DNA of 35,763 nucleotides, taken from positions 94,199-129,961 of the forward strand of contig MU657240.1 in assembly GCA_026770575.1 (NCBI GenBank), given 5' to 3'. The position numbers were made by a program, and so were the translations under genes. Below, piece after piece: positions 1-10,392 of this stretch (positions are counted from its first letter, which is position 1; every line of letters starts with the position of its first letter). A model generated the notes under the pieces. That model was not told where the DNA came from. It ran no database searches and was given only the letters and a program-made list of their open reading frames with translations. Source of the stretch: Pelagophyceae sp. CCMP2097 (taxonomy: Eukaryota; Sar; Pelagophyceae).

Positions 1-1034
1 GGCCACATGAAGCCCTCGGAGAACCAGTCCTTCCAGCCGTAGCGCAGGATCTCCGCCACCTTGGGCGCTCCGGATGCCGTCAGCTTGCCGTTGAAAACGA
101 ACTCGGTGAACATGGCCGCCGTCTGGAGCTTGCCCTTGTACTTGGAAACGACGAACTCGACGTCCTTGAGCGCCGCGATGAGCTCCGGGTACAGGTTGCG
201 CACGAGGCGCTCGCGCTCGTGGCGCGGCGACGACCGCCGCTCGACGAGCGCGTTCCTAGTGGAGACCGACGAGTCACGGGGCGGGGCCGCGTCTTCCAAC
301 GAAGACGAAATGAAAATCTTCAACGACGGCGGATCATTTTTCGACTTTTAAAGGGTGCTGACGCGCGCGCCACGACAAGGGCTAGGGCGTTTGCCAGAGA
401 CGGGGGCTCTCGAGTGGAGCAGAGCGACCCCCACGCGCCCCCTTCCAAAGAAGAAGAAACGAGTTTCTTCAACGACGGCACATCATTTTTCGACTTTCAA
501 ACGGCGCCGACGCGCGCGCCACGACAGGGTCTGGGGGCGTTCGTCAAGGAAGGATGCTCTCGAGTGGAGCAGAGCGACCCCCACGCGCCCCCTTCCGAAG
601 AAGAAGAAACGAGTTTCTTCAACAACGTTGGGTCCTTTTTTGACTTTCAAAGAGCTTCGACGCGCGCGCAACGACGGGGACGGGGGAGTTCACCGGAGAA
701 GGGCCGCCCAAGGATGCGCACGAGGAGCCCCTCTGACGAGACGAGGCGCCCCCTTCGAAAGAAGAAGAAACGAGTTTCTTCAACAAAGTCGCGTCCTTTT
801 GCGACTTTCAAAGGGGGCCGACGCCCGCGCCACGACCGGGCTTGGAGCGTTCACCGGGAAAGGGCCGCCCCGAGGGGCCGCACGCAAGGCGACTCACGCG
901 ATGTCGACGCGGTCCCGGCGCTTGAGCTTGTCCTTGCGCGCGACCTTCTCCGCGTAGTCAGGATCCGACCCCGACGAGTGCCGATCGCTGCCTCGTCTTT
1001 TCTTATGCGAAGACGCCTTGTCCCGGCGCCCCAT
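1..1034 (-). CDS. 5' end of a second copy of the GNAT-SET giant gene (runs off the left edge)
   Basis: The first two exons of a gene that matches the start of the giant gene at 10393-19749. Exon 1 is 898-1034 (137 bases, start ATG at 1034) and looks identical by eye to exon 1 of the other copy. Exon 2 begins at 255 and is cut at position 1; over 255 bases it has no indels and I saw one silent change. The donor (GTGAGT after 898) and acceptor (CTAG before 255) are kept. The encoded N-terminus is rich in Lys, Arg and Ser and then enters the helical region that precedes the GNAT fold. Whether the rest of the gene exists lies outside the window. The coding conservation suggests a recent duplicate or an allelic assembly artefact. 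Confidence 0.75.
256..897. repeat. Intronic tandem repeat, four units of about 148-161 bases (copy A)
   Basis: The single visible intron of the left-edge gene copy is filled by a tandem repeat. Each unit contains a purine-rich GAAGAAGAAACGAG stretch, then a run of T and GACTTTCAAAG. The GACTTT(C/T)AAA element recurs near 345, 493, 640 and 803. The corresponding intron at 19116-19612 has only three units and is 145 bases shorter. Confidence 0.85.
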
Positions 1035-1275
1035 CGTGTCGAAACGCCTTGCCCCGCTCTCGCCTCGCCGGATGCCACGTGCAGGCAGGAGCTTCGACGC
1101 TTCGAAGCTGGTGACGAAAGCGGCGAAATTCTTCAAGATCTGCTTCAAGACCCGGAATGTTCCTCAGAATTGAACCCGGGGTTCCGCACGATTTGGCGAA
1201 GCTTATGCATCGAGGAGCCGAGGCGTGTCAAGCGCCGCGCCCCTCCCGCACACTGAGGGTTGCGTGCGCCCAGCC
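1035..1275. repeat. Duplicated 5' flank of the giant gene copies
   Basis: About 240 bases upstream of the left-edge copy's start align with 19750 to about 20010 upstream of the other copy, with scattered substitutions and small indels. They share long identical stretches, such as the segment containing AAGATCTGCTTCAAGACCC. The duplication therefore covers at least part of a promoter. Similarity fades after about 1275. Confidence 0.8.
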
Positions 1276-1699
1276 GCCCATGCGACGGCGGACCAGATGA
1301 GAGACTGGACCGAATTCCAGATCCGTGGGCCACCGAACCAGCTCAGCGTCCGCTGAAAGCGGCCGGCGCGGCGGTCCGCGATGGACGCAGCCGCAAACTG
1401 CGCCGCCTGCCAGGCGACGTGCAGCTTGTGCAGCCACACGGTCGTCGGAGTCGAAAGCAAGCCACAACATACGGCCGTCGCGCAGCTGGCACGTCTCTCG
1501 TGATCGCACGTCGAACACGACGTGGGTGTTTCATCTTGCAAACCTCTCCTCAAAACTCTCCCTCGGTTGATACCCAGCTGCAGAGCTCGGTGCTGACGAA
1601 GCGGTAGACGGGGTCGTCGACCCCCCCTCCCGACCTCCCGACACCCTCCACCTCGCCCGTACCGCAGCATGAAACTTGGATATACTTAGTAGTCCCTTT
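1276..1699. other. Intergenic, nothing recognised
   Basis: This stretch lies between the start of the left-edge gene copy and the stop codon of the SAM synthetase gene. Both genes are on the minus strand, so it should hold the 3' UTR of the synthetase and the distal promoter of the copy. No convincing ORF, RNA gene or AATAAA signal is visible. Confidence 0.5.
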
Positions 1700-4600
1700 T
1701 CAGATGGCGAGCTCTTTGGGTTTCTCCCAGGTGAACGCCACGTCGTCGCGCCCAAAGTGCCCGTAGCACGCCGTCTTCAACATGATGGGCCGCCGGAGCT
1801 GCAAGTCGCGCACGATGCAGCCGGGCCTGCGAACGAACGCTTGTTCAAGGCGCGACACGAATCTACCGCCTGCGATGCGTACGCACCGCAGATCGAAGTT
1901 CGCCCGTACGATCTCCACCAGCTCCGCGTCCGTCTTGCCTAGTCGGGCGCTCGCGGCGCGCCGACGCACGCGGAAGCGGCGCAGGCGGAGATGGTTTTGG
2001 GTATTTTTTCGTCTTCCGCGCCGACGCCGGCCCGTGACCCGACAGCGCCGGGGCCGTGCCGAACGAGTCGACGTGGATGGAGAGCGGGTACCTAGAGGGC
2101 GTTCTACAAGTTTCCGAGACGTTTTCTAGCCGCGCGTTCGATAAAGATGCCGTCGAAAAGGGGCCATCGAAAAGGGGCCGTCGGAGGGAGCGTCGATAAG
2201 GACCGTCTCGAGCCTTGTCGAGGGGGCGTTCTCACGGGTGCCTTGTCACAGGGACCTTGTCATGGGGACATTGTCACGGGAACCTTGCCACGAAGACCTT
2301 GCCACGGAGACCGAGCCACGGGGACCTTGTCATAGAGACCTCGTCATGGGAACCTTGTCGCTGGGACCTCGTCACGGAGACCTTGTCACAGCGACCTTGC
2401 CGCAGGGGCCTCGTCACGGAGACCTTGTCACGGCGACCTCGTCACAGCGACCTTGCCGCAGGGACCTCATCACGGGGACCTCGTCATGGAGACCTTGTGA
2501 CGGGACCTTATCATAGGGACCTCGTCACGGGGACCTCGTCACAAAGACCTTGTCGCAGCGACCTTGTCTCGGGGACCTTGCCACGGGAAGCTTGTCACAG
2601 CGACCTCGTCACGTGATCTTGTCACAGGGATCTTGCCGCGGGACCTTGCCACGGGGACCTTGCCACGGGGATCTTGTGGCCCGGGGACCTCGGACCGGCC
2701 ACTCTCGGGCCGAGAACCGACCGTCACCGGTCCGTCAACGGGACCGTCGTCGGGACCGCATACGGGCCTGTCTCGGAGACCGTCGTCGGGCCGTCTGCGG
2801 GACAGTCTCGGGGCCCGTGCAAAAGAACCGCTCACGGAACCGCCCAAAGGGACCGTCAAAGGGACCGTACAAGGGCGCGTATGCGAGCCCGTCTTCGAGA
2901 CAATTCGTCTACGGGGCAAAGTGGCCGTCGAATGGGCCCGTCCGTCGTAGGGGCCGGGAAAAGTGCAAGGGCCCGTATCGACTGCATCGGTGGGTGTACG
3001 AGGGACCGTCAAAGGCACCGTCCAATGGCCCGTCTAGGAGACCGTACGAAGGACCCTCTCGGGACCGTCTCGGGACGGTCAAAGGGCCGTATGAGGCGCC
3101 ATTTTCGGGACCGTTGGCCGGGCCGTACAAGGGCCCGTGGAGGGCCCATCAAAGGGGTCGTCTACGAGACAGTATAGGAGACCGTACGAGGGACGGTCTC
3201 AAGGACGGTCTCGAGACCGTTTCGGGACCGTACAAGGGCTCGTCTTCGGGTCCGAAGACGGCCCGAAGAAGGGCATGTAAAAGGGACCGTCGAAGGAGAC
3301 CGTCGAAGGACCGTCGAAGGGACCAACTAGGAGACTGTACGAGGGATCGTGTGAGAGACGGTCTCAGGACCGTCGAAGAGCCCGTATAGGAGACTGTCGA
3401 CGGACCGTCGACGGACCTTGGAAGGGACCTTCGAAGGGACCGTCTAGGAGAACGTCTAGGAGACCGTACGAGGGACCGTCTCGGGGCAGTAGAAAGGCCC
3501 GTACGAGGGGCCGTACGGGGCCCGTCAAAGGGTCCTTCTCAGGGACCGTATCGGAGTCCGTCTAGGGCCCCTCAAGAGGTCCGCGAAAGGGACCGTGCAA
3601 GGACCCGCAGAGACCGCGCAGGTGACCGTACACGGGGCCGTCGAATGGGACCGTCCAGGTTACCGTCGAAGGACCGTCAAAGGGACCGTCGACGGAGCCC
3701 GTCAAGGAGGCCGTACGAGGAGCCGTCTCATAGGCCGTCGAAGGGACCGTAAAAAGGACCGTACGAGGGGCCGTCTCCGGGACCGTAGAACGGCCCGTGC
3801 AAGGGACCGTTTAGGGGACCGTTTGTATTCAGGACCGTCTAGGAGGCCGTACGTCCAAGGGGCCGTCTCGGAGACCGTACGAGAGGCCGTACGAGGGACC
3901 GTCTCAGGACCGTCCGTATCCAGGATCGTTTACGAGGCTGTTGAAGGTCCGTCGAAGGGCCCGTCGAAGAACGTTCGAGGAGACGGTACAAGAGACCGTC
4001 TCAAGGACATTCGGGGAGACGGTACAAGAGACCGTACGAGGGACCGTCTCAAGGGCCGTCTCGGGACTGTCGAAGGGCCCGTCTTCGGGACCGTCGAATG
4101 GGACCGTACGAGGGACCGTCTCAAGGTCCGTCTCGGGACTGTTGAAGGGCCCGTATGAATGGCAGTCTTCAGGATCGTTCAAGGGACCGTATAAGGGACC
4201 GTACGAGGGATCGTATAGGGGACCGTCGAAGAATCGTACAAGGGACCGTACAAGGGTCCGTTGAGGTACAGGAGACCGTACGACGGTCTCGAGGACCGTC
4301 TCAAGACCGTCTCGGGGCCGTTTAAAAGCCCATCTTCGGGACCGTCGAACGGGTCTGTCGAATGGGACCGTCGAATGGGACCGTCGAAGACCGTACGAGG
4401 GGCCGTACGAGGGACCGTACCAGTGTCCTTTTTTGCCAGGACACCGCGTGGCAGCCGGCCCCGGAGGACCTCTCTGGCACGTTGGCCGTATTGTTTTATT
4501 CTCATCGCAGTGGCGTTTCAGCACAGACGCCGCTCCGCACGCGATGCCAATCGCATACGAGATTTGCACGCTGCACCGGTGGCACAGCTTCGCATGGACC

Positions 4601-7600
4601 AGCGACTTGGCCACCCACCGAGCCGCGTAGGCGCCGGAGCGGTCGACCTTGGTCACGTCCTTACCTGTGAATTTTCTGTGGGATTCGAGCCCCTCTTTGG
4701 CGCGCAGAGGCCGCGGAGACGCCTCGGACGCCGGCCCGCACCGGAGAAGGCGCCGCCGCCGTGCGCGCCCCAGCCTAGGTGCGTTTTCGACGGCGTTCGT
4801 CCGGTCATGTCGCCGCTCTCTGCACCGCTCTTTTCTCAGCTCGCGCTACTTGACGCCTCGCGCTACCCCTCGCGCGCCACGCTCCCCGGCCATGCCACCG
4901 CCCAGACGGACGCGGGCGCTTGCCGCCGTACGTGTCGACGACGATCTTGCGGCCCGTGATGCCCGCGTCGCCTACCGATGGTGATTACGACGGTGCCTGG
5001 CTGGTCGTTGGTCGTACATCCTTCAATCATCCTTCAATGCATGAAAGTATCCCATCTCGGCACGCACCAAAGCCCCCGAAGGCGCTCTTCGGCCACCGGC
5101 GCGCACGGCACAGATGCACCCGACGTCTCAGATGCACCCGACGTCTCCTCGCTCCAGGGTCGGTCTCAAGTTTCCCGACGGTGGTTTTCCGACTCGACGC
5201 GTTTGCGCGCCGTGCGGCCCACCGATGACAAATCTCCCGCTGGGGTTCAAATGGTATATCGTGTCAGAGTCCAGGTATTTCTGCGGGATGACCGCGCGCA
5301 CGACCTAGCCAAGCGGGGTTCACAAAGTGCGAAGAAGTTTGCAGCGAATCGTAGAGGGCCCCGGGGCAGAGTCCTTGTCAGAGCTCTTTGAATCGCCCGG
5401 CGCGCCCTTGCCATCGTCGAGCGAGGTCCCGAGGACCCACGGGGTCCCACAGGCCCGATGACCGGATTCGAAAGGCGTTTGTTCAAGACGCTGCGTGTCA
5501 CGTGTTCCATCAGCCCCTCGCGGATCTGCTCCTGCGTCGCGCCCTCGTCGTGCTGCGCCGAGATGCAGACCGTGTGCACGCGCGTCGGGACGGGGCGGCC
5601 GTTTTCGAGGGAGTATTCGCCTACCGAGGCTGATGACGACTGCGACAGGTCGTTTTAGCAACACCCGGCAACACTTTTTGGGACGCCCGCGAAGCAGGTC
5701 GCGCGTCTCTTTCGAGGCCTCGCGAGGCGTGGGCGCCTTTGCGGGGCGGCGGCCGCATAGGGCCGTCTGGCGGCCGGTCCGACGGTCTTCCGAGGAGCAT
5801 GAGATGGAAGTCGTCACTGTGGACCGTTTAGAAACCACCGCCGAGGATCAATATAGGACCCGGTCGGGCTGTTTACGGGCCTTTTGAGGCCTCTCGAGGG
5901 CCGCCGATTGTCCCGTCTCGGGGCCGCGTAGGGGCCGTCGGGAACCGCGGGTCCGTAGTTCATCGAGGAACCCATCGTAGAATCCGGGCGGACGAGGGCC
6001 CGGGGCCCGACTCGATTCCAGACAAGTCCGTCTCGAGTCCGCATGGTCCTTGGCGAGGCCGCAGAGGGTCCGTCGAGGGCGGGACAGTCTCCCGACCGTC
6101 GAGGACCCGGGGGCCGTCTCGCTTGCAGAGGGATCCGCATCGGAAACGCGCGACGCCGTTCCGTAGAGGGTCCCTCGTATCAGGGTCCCTTTCGGGTCCC
6201 TCTTGGGCCGCCATCGGGCCGCATCGGGGCCTTTCGAGGATCCGCCTCCGTTCTCGACCCGTCTCCGGACCGTGGAAGAATCCGGCCGGATCTCGGAAAT
6301 GGGCCGGTTTGGGCAATCGACCCGTCTCGTAAATCGACCCGTCTCGTAAATCGGGCGTTCCAAGCCCCCTCTCTCGCCTTGGACGCCGGCCCCGACACGT
6401 CACGAGCGTCTTGCCGTCGGGCCGGAGCCAGTCGAGAATTTTCGTCTTGCGGACTTGGGCGAGTCGCGACGCGAGCCTGCGCGGCCGTCGGGCGGTAAGA
6501 AAGGCGGCATTTTACGACGGCGCCTTTCTCGAATCGGCGAGTGTCCCAGAAGCGTTGCAAAGAGGCGGCCGGCGCTGCAGTCGTGGCGGCAGTCGCCACC
6601 TTTTCGAATTTCCAGTCTCGAGCTTGGCCAACGACGCGGCCTCCGCGCTGCGTCGCCAGGACGTGCGACAGCGGCATCAACGACGCCTCGGCCTCGTCCG
6701 TGGCGTAGCCGAAGACGACGGACTGGTCGCCTAAAGAAGCGTGCGCAAAGGCAATTGTCCCCAGAGGCCAAACCTCCGAAGTCGCCAAAACGTCCGAAGT
6801 CGAATGCAACAAGGGCCCTCGAAGGCACGGGGTCCGCGGCACGTCCCGGTATGACTCGAGGCGCCGCTCGGGACCGCAGACGGCACGCTGCCGGACCCCG
6901 TACGGCCCGACTGAGGTGTGCCGCGGTCAAAGCGCTCCCCGTCTCGAGGGGCCTCCTGGAGCACCCTGCAGAGGGGCCATCCAGCCTCCGTCCAGAGGGC
7001 CTGCCTCGAGGGACCTTTGAGTGAGGCCCCGATTCCTCTGCCGCCGCTCGGTGCGCGCGCGACGCCCTCCAGAGGCGTCGTCCGGAGGGGCCGTGTCAAT
7101 CTGCCGTCTTCCGTTTTCCGGGCGTGCAGAGTTTCAGCCTCGAGGGGCCGTAGAGCGCGAACGCCTCGAGGGGCCGTGTCGAAGAGCCGTCGACCGCGTC
7201 CCTTCTCTGGGGGCCGTCTCTCGGGGCCGTCTCGAGTTGCGCCCCAGGAGATGGTGCCAAAGAGGAGCCGTGCTGGACAACAAAAAGCGCCGGCCGTTTG
7301 GGACGCCTCGGACTGTCGCAGACCCAGCCGTAGGACCCGCTCGAGGGCCGCCTCAAGGACCGTCTTCGGGACCGTCGCAAGTGCAGTCTCAAGGCCGCCT
7401 CGAGGGCCGCCTTCAGGACCGTCTGAGGGGTCCGGAGAGGACCCGGCATCAGGCCGGCACGCCCCTGGTATCCGGCCCCGGCAAAGAAGACCCGGCACCA
7501 AGACCCGGCACCGGGCGCCGCCTCGAAGCGCCCTTGGTAGCGGGGTACTACGGCTCCGGTCCGAGGTTCCCACGGCCAGACGAGAGGGTCCCGGGACACG

Positions 7601-9200
7601 GCCCCCGGTCCGGGGACCCGGGAGAGGGCCGCGGTCCCCAGTGTCAAGGACCCGGGAGAGGGCCCGGGACGAGGCCCCGGTCCAAGGACCCGGTAGAGGG
7701 CCCGGTTGACAGCCCAAGGAGATGGGCGCAGTCTGTACCCCTGTACACGGCCCAGTCGAGGGACCCGGGCCCAAGAGGCCGTGGAGCGGGAAAGGCCGTT
7801 GAGAGGTCCCAGAAGAAGTCCCCGCTCCACGGCCCCAGTCCACGGCCCCAGTCCTTCGGTCCCGGGACGAGCCTTCGGAGAGGGCCCCACGGCCTCGAGA
7901 GAAGCGTCCGGCCAACGTTAAAAAACAACGTCGACACACGGCCCTGGTTCAAAGGCCCGGTCCAAGGCTCAAAGGAGAGGGACCCTGCACAAGGCCCGAG
8001 CCAAAGGTCCCTGTCCTTCGACCCAAGCCCCTGTCCTTCGACCCAAGGCCCCTGTCCAAGGCTCCAGTCCGGCCGGTCAGGACCAGCCCCCCAGGAGAGG
8101 GATCCGGCACAAGACCCCAGCAGTTTGACCCGGCCGAGACCCCAGTCCCCTGCAGAGGGGCCCGAGGCAGAGGGGCCTTGGACCCAGTAGACGGCTCCGG
8201 TATCTCGACCCGCGTCCTTCGGCCCAGTCCAGGGACCCAGTCAGTCGAGGGACTCCGCACGAGGAGCAGGGGGACCGGAGGCCGCGTGGCCTCAGTAGAC
8301 CGGTCCAGTTTGCTTTGGAGACGCTGCAAAATACCGGCGCCCGTCTCTTCGACCTTGGCCGCGTCCACACACTGCGCTATATCCGGCGACTGCTCCTCCA
8401 GCGCCACGATCACGTTCACCGTCTTGTAGTCCAGACCCTTGGCCGCGTCGTCGTAGCCGATGCCCTTGAGAGTCTCGCGGACGACGGCCTGCGAAGTTCG
8501 ACGTCTGGAACCGCATGGACCGGCCTCTGCAATGAGCCATTCTCCATCGAGGCCGGGCCCGCTTGAAAGGTCGCGAGGCTGCCGGCCGATTCAACGGATC
8601 CACGACCGAGGGCCGGAGTGTGGCGAACGGGCGTCTCGAGAGGGATTCGTACCTCGTAGTTCACTGTAGCAGAGGTCGTAATCTCGCCGAAGATCATTAT
8701 CATGCCGGTTTTCGTGCAGCACTCGCAGGCCACGCGCGACCTAGGAAGCGTTGAGCGCAGGGGGGGGCTTTCGAAGGTTGCTCGCCGAGGGGCCGCCATC
8801 GAGGGGCCGCCTTGGAAGGGCCGCCTCCGAGGGCCGCCGTCGAAGGACCGTGGGGCCGTTCGTCAAGGTCGTCGCCGAGGGCCGCCCGGGGCCCTTTGGA
8901 GCGCCGCCGCGGATCTCTGCGTCTCTTGCGTTTCGCAGGTCTTGCACTGCGATTCACGTTTCGTCGTCCTTAACACACGCGTCCAGGATCGCGTCGCTGA
9001 CCTATGCGTAGCGTCAATCGCATCGCTGCGCACGGCAAACGCCGCCGCGAACCCGCGGCGGCGACCCGGGCCGCCGGGGAAAAGTCGGAGACTGGAAACG
9101 ACAAAGCCCGGGCAACCAATCGAACCCCCACCTGGTCGCAGACCTTGTCCGGGTGGCCCTCGCAGACCGACTCGCTCGTGAACAGGAAGAGCTCTGACAT
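1700..9200 (-). CDS. S-adenosylmethionine synthetase (methionine adenosyltransferase), 14 exons
   Basis: Makes S-adenosylmethionine from methionine and ATP in the cytosol. Exons, in transcript order: 9132-9200, 8958-9001, 8653-8740, 8335-8488, 6649-6730, 6397-6476, 5502-5620, 5211-5304, 4924-4971, 4742-4774, 4541-4664, 2039-2091, 1887-1938, 1700-1826. They total 1167 bases, giving 388 residues, the usual length of the family, with every phase matching. Diagnostic motifs are GHPDK (15-19), GAGDQ (117-121), FGYATDE (125-131), RPDGKT (164-169), GGPHGDAG (240-247), DTYGG (256-260), GAFSGKD (267-273) and KVDRSGAY (276-283). The C-terminus has the expected [10 protein letters not shown]. Three of 13 introns need GC donors (before 6649, 5211 and 4924), which restore conserved residues exactly. 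Introns 4, 6 and 11 are swollen with minisatellites. The product looks full-length and functional. Confidence 0.97.
2092..4540. repeat. SAM synthetase intron 11 with two minisatellite arrays
   Basis: This 2449-base intron is mostly repeats. About 2215-2690 holds 15-16 base units of the type GGACCTTGTCACGGG. About 2700-4430 holds shorter variants built on GGGACCGTC or GGGACCGTA at 12-15 base spacing. Individual units are degenerate. The long ORFs across it (for example 2550-3389) reflect low stop-codon content, not genes. The flanking exons code for the segments ending SYAIGIA and starting [11 protein letters not shown], so the intron is well bounded. Confidence 0.9.
5621..6396. repeat. SAM synthetase intron 6 with degenerate GC-rich repeat
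   Basis: A 776-base intron. The stretch from about 5880 to 6350 contains weakly periodic segments built on GGGACCGTCGAGG and GGGCCG. It includes a short direct repeat of CGACCCGTCTCGTAAAT near 6318-6352. No coding signal separate from the host gene is visible. Confidence 0.6.
6731..8334. repeat. SAM synthetase intron 4 with GGGCCC/GGACC-rich repeats
   Basis: A 1604-base intron. About 7040-8260 is a mosaic of degenerate 12-16 base units around GAGGGGCCG, GACCCGGGAGAGGGCC and GGCCCGGTCCAAGG. It contains overlapping long ORFs on both strands (for example 7021-8190 plus and 6731-7939 minus). These have repetitive Pro/Arg/Gly composition and no domain, so I do not call them genes. Confidence 0.8.
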
Positions 9201-10392
9201 GGCGACGGGCCGCACGAGGGGGCGGCGTCGGGCTGTGAAAGGACTTTGTAGATCTATAGACACACACTGGCTTTGGCGATATTTACTTTAATCGATCAAA
9301 CAGTCGGCGGAGGGCAGGCGAAGCGCAGGGAGCAGAGAAACGGGAGAGCGCGAAGAGAAGCGGCGGGCGGTGTCAGTCATTTAGCTGGCCTTGGCGATAA
9401 CAAAACGCCTCCCGGCCGAGCCACTGGCAATTACTCCAACGTCCGAGTCGCGTCGGCGCGGTGGACTCTCCGTCGGGCGCTGGCTCGTGCCGATCCGATG
9501 GGTGGCAACCTCTCGGAGGCCTCCTCCTCAACTTCGCAAGTGAGCACCCGCCCTTCTCTGAGCCGCCACAGAGGCCCGCGGTCGCTTCCCAGTTCTGCGA
9601 CGGGATGGGCGTCCCCGTGCCGGACATCCAGGGGGCTTCAGAAACCGTACTCGTAGAACACGGCACGACCCTCGAGGCCGCTGCAGACGACTCCTCGTTG
9701 CCGATGAATATATTATCAGGTTCTGGGCTCGCGGCGACGGCGTCGGCAGTGGATCAAAGGTGCTCGGGGTGCGCATCTCGCAAATTGCGTGGATCGGAGC
9801 GCAGTCGGGGGTTCGTGCGTCGGGCGGGCGTTTGGCTCGATGGAAGGTCGGGCGGAGATGCCGGTAGCAGCAGCCGCCAAAGTCGCGCGGCCGCGCTCAA
9901 ATCGGGGATTCAGAGGCTCTGAGAGCGTCGTTCTGGACGTGATCGGGGTGGCGTATCTCGTGTTCTGCGTGGGTGTTCTCGGTGACGCGTTCGTGTTGTG
10001 GTCTCGTAGGGGGGATTGTTCGGGGGTTGTTGGGAGGCACGTGGGTCGGCGGGGTCGTGCCTTGGAGGGCGGGCGGGCGTCGGCCGCGGTGGAAGGGTGG
10101 AAGGTTCGTCGTCGGAGTCGGCACAGTCGACCATGGTTCCCGGATTTTGCTCTGGTGTCAGAACTCGAGATGGAACTCGAATGACCGGGTGGTCGGAAAG
10201 TGTGTCGTCTTGGACTGGTCCTCGTCCTTCAGGCGTGGGTGCGGTACCACCAGATCCACTGGCCCTACATAGTTTGGCCGTTTGATTCTTTTACTCTTTG
10301 ACACGTCGCTCAAGGTTCACGTAAAGACGCAGCGATTGGATGTACGTCGTCTCGCGCGGCCGCGTCCGGCTTGACGAGCCTGTCGGATGGAC
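9201..10392. promoter_or_regulatory. Intergenic: SAM synthetase 5' region and 3' region of the giant gene
   Basis: 1.2 kb between the SAM synthetase start codon (9200) and the stop of the upstream giant gene (10393), both on the minus strand. An AT-rich patch at about 9279-9298 sits some 80-100 bases upstream of the synthetase ATG and could be its core promoter. A second AT-rich patch at 9704-9718 is unexplained. No ORF here has a recognisable domain. A 97-codon minus ORF at 9373-9666 starts with GTG and resembles nothing I know. Confidence 0.4.

Noticed and set aside
2550..3389. Long plus-strand ORF of 279 codons
   Set aside because: It is a translation of the GGGACCGTC minisatellite inside a well-defined SAM synthetase intron; composition is repetitive and no domain is visible.
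6731..8190. Overlapping ORFs of about 390-400 codons on both strands
   Set aside because: Both are products of GC-rich repeats in intron 4 of the SAM synthetase gene. The only real coding part is the exon at 6649-6730.
9373..9666. 97-codon minus ORF between two genes
   Set aside because: It begins with GTG and shows no domain. An AT-rich patch upstream is not enough to call a gene.
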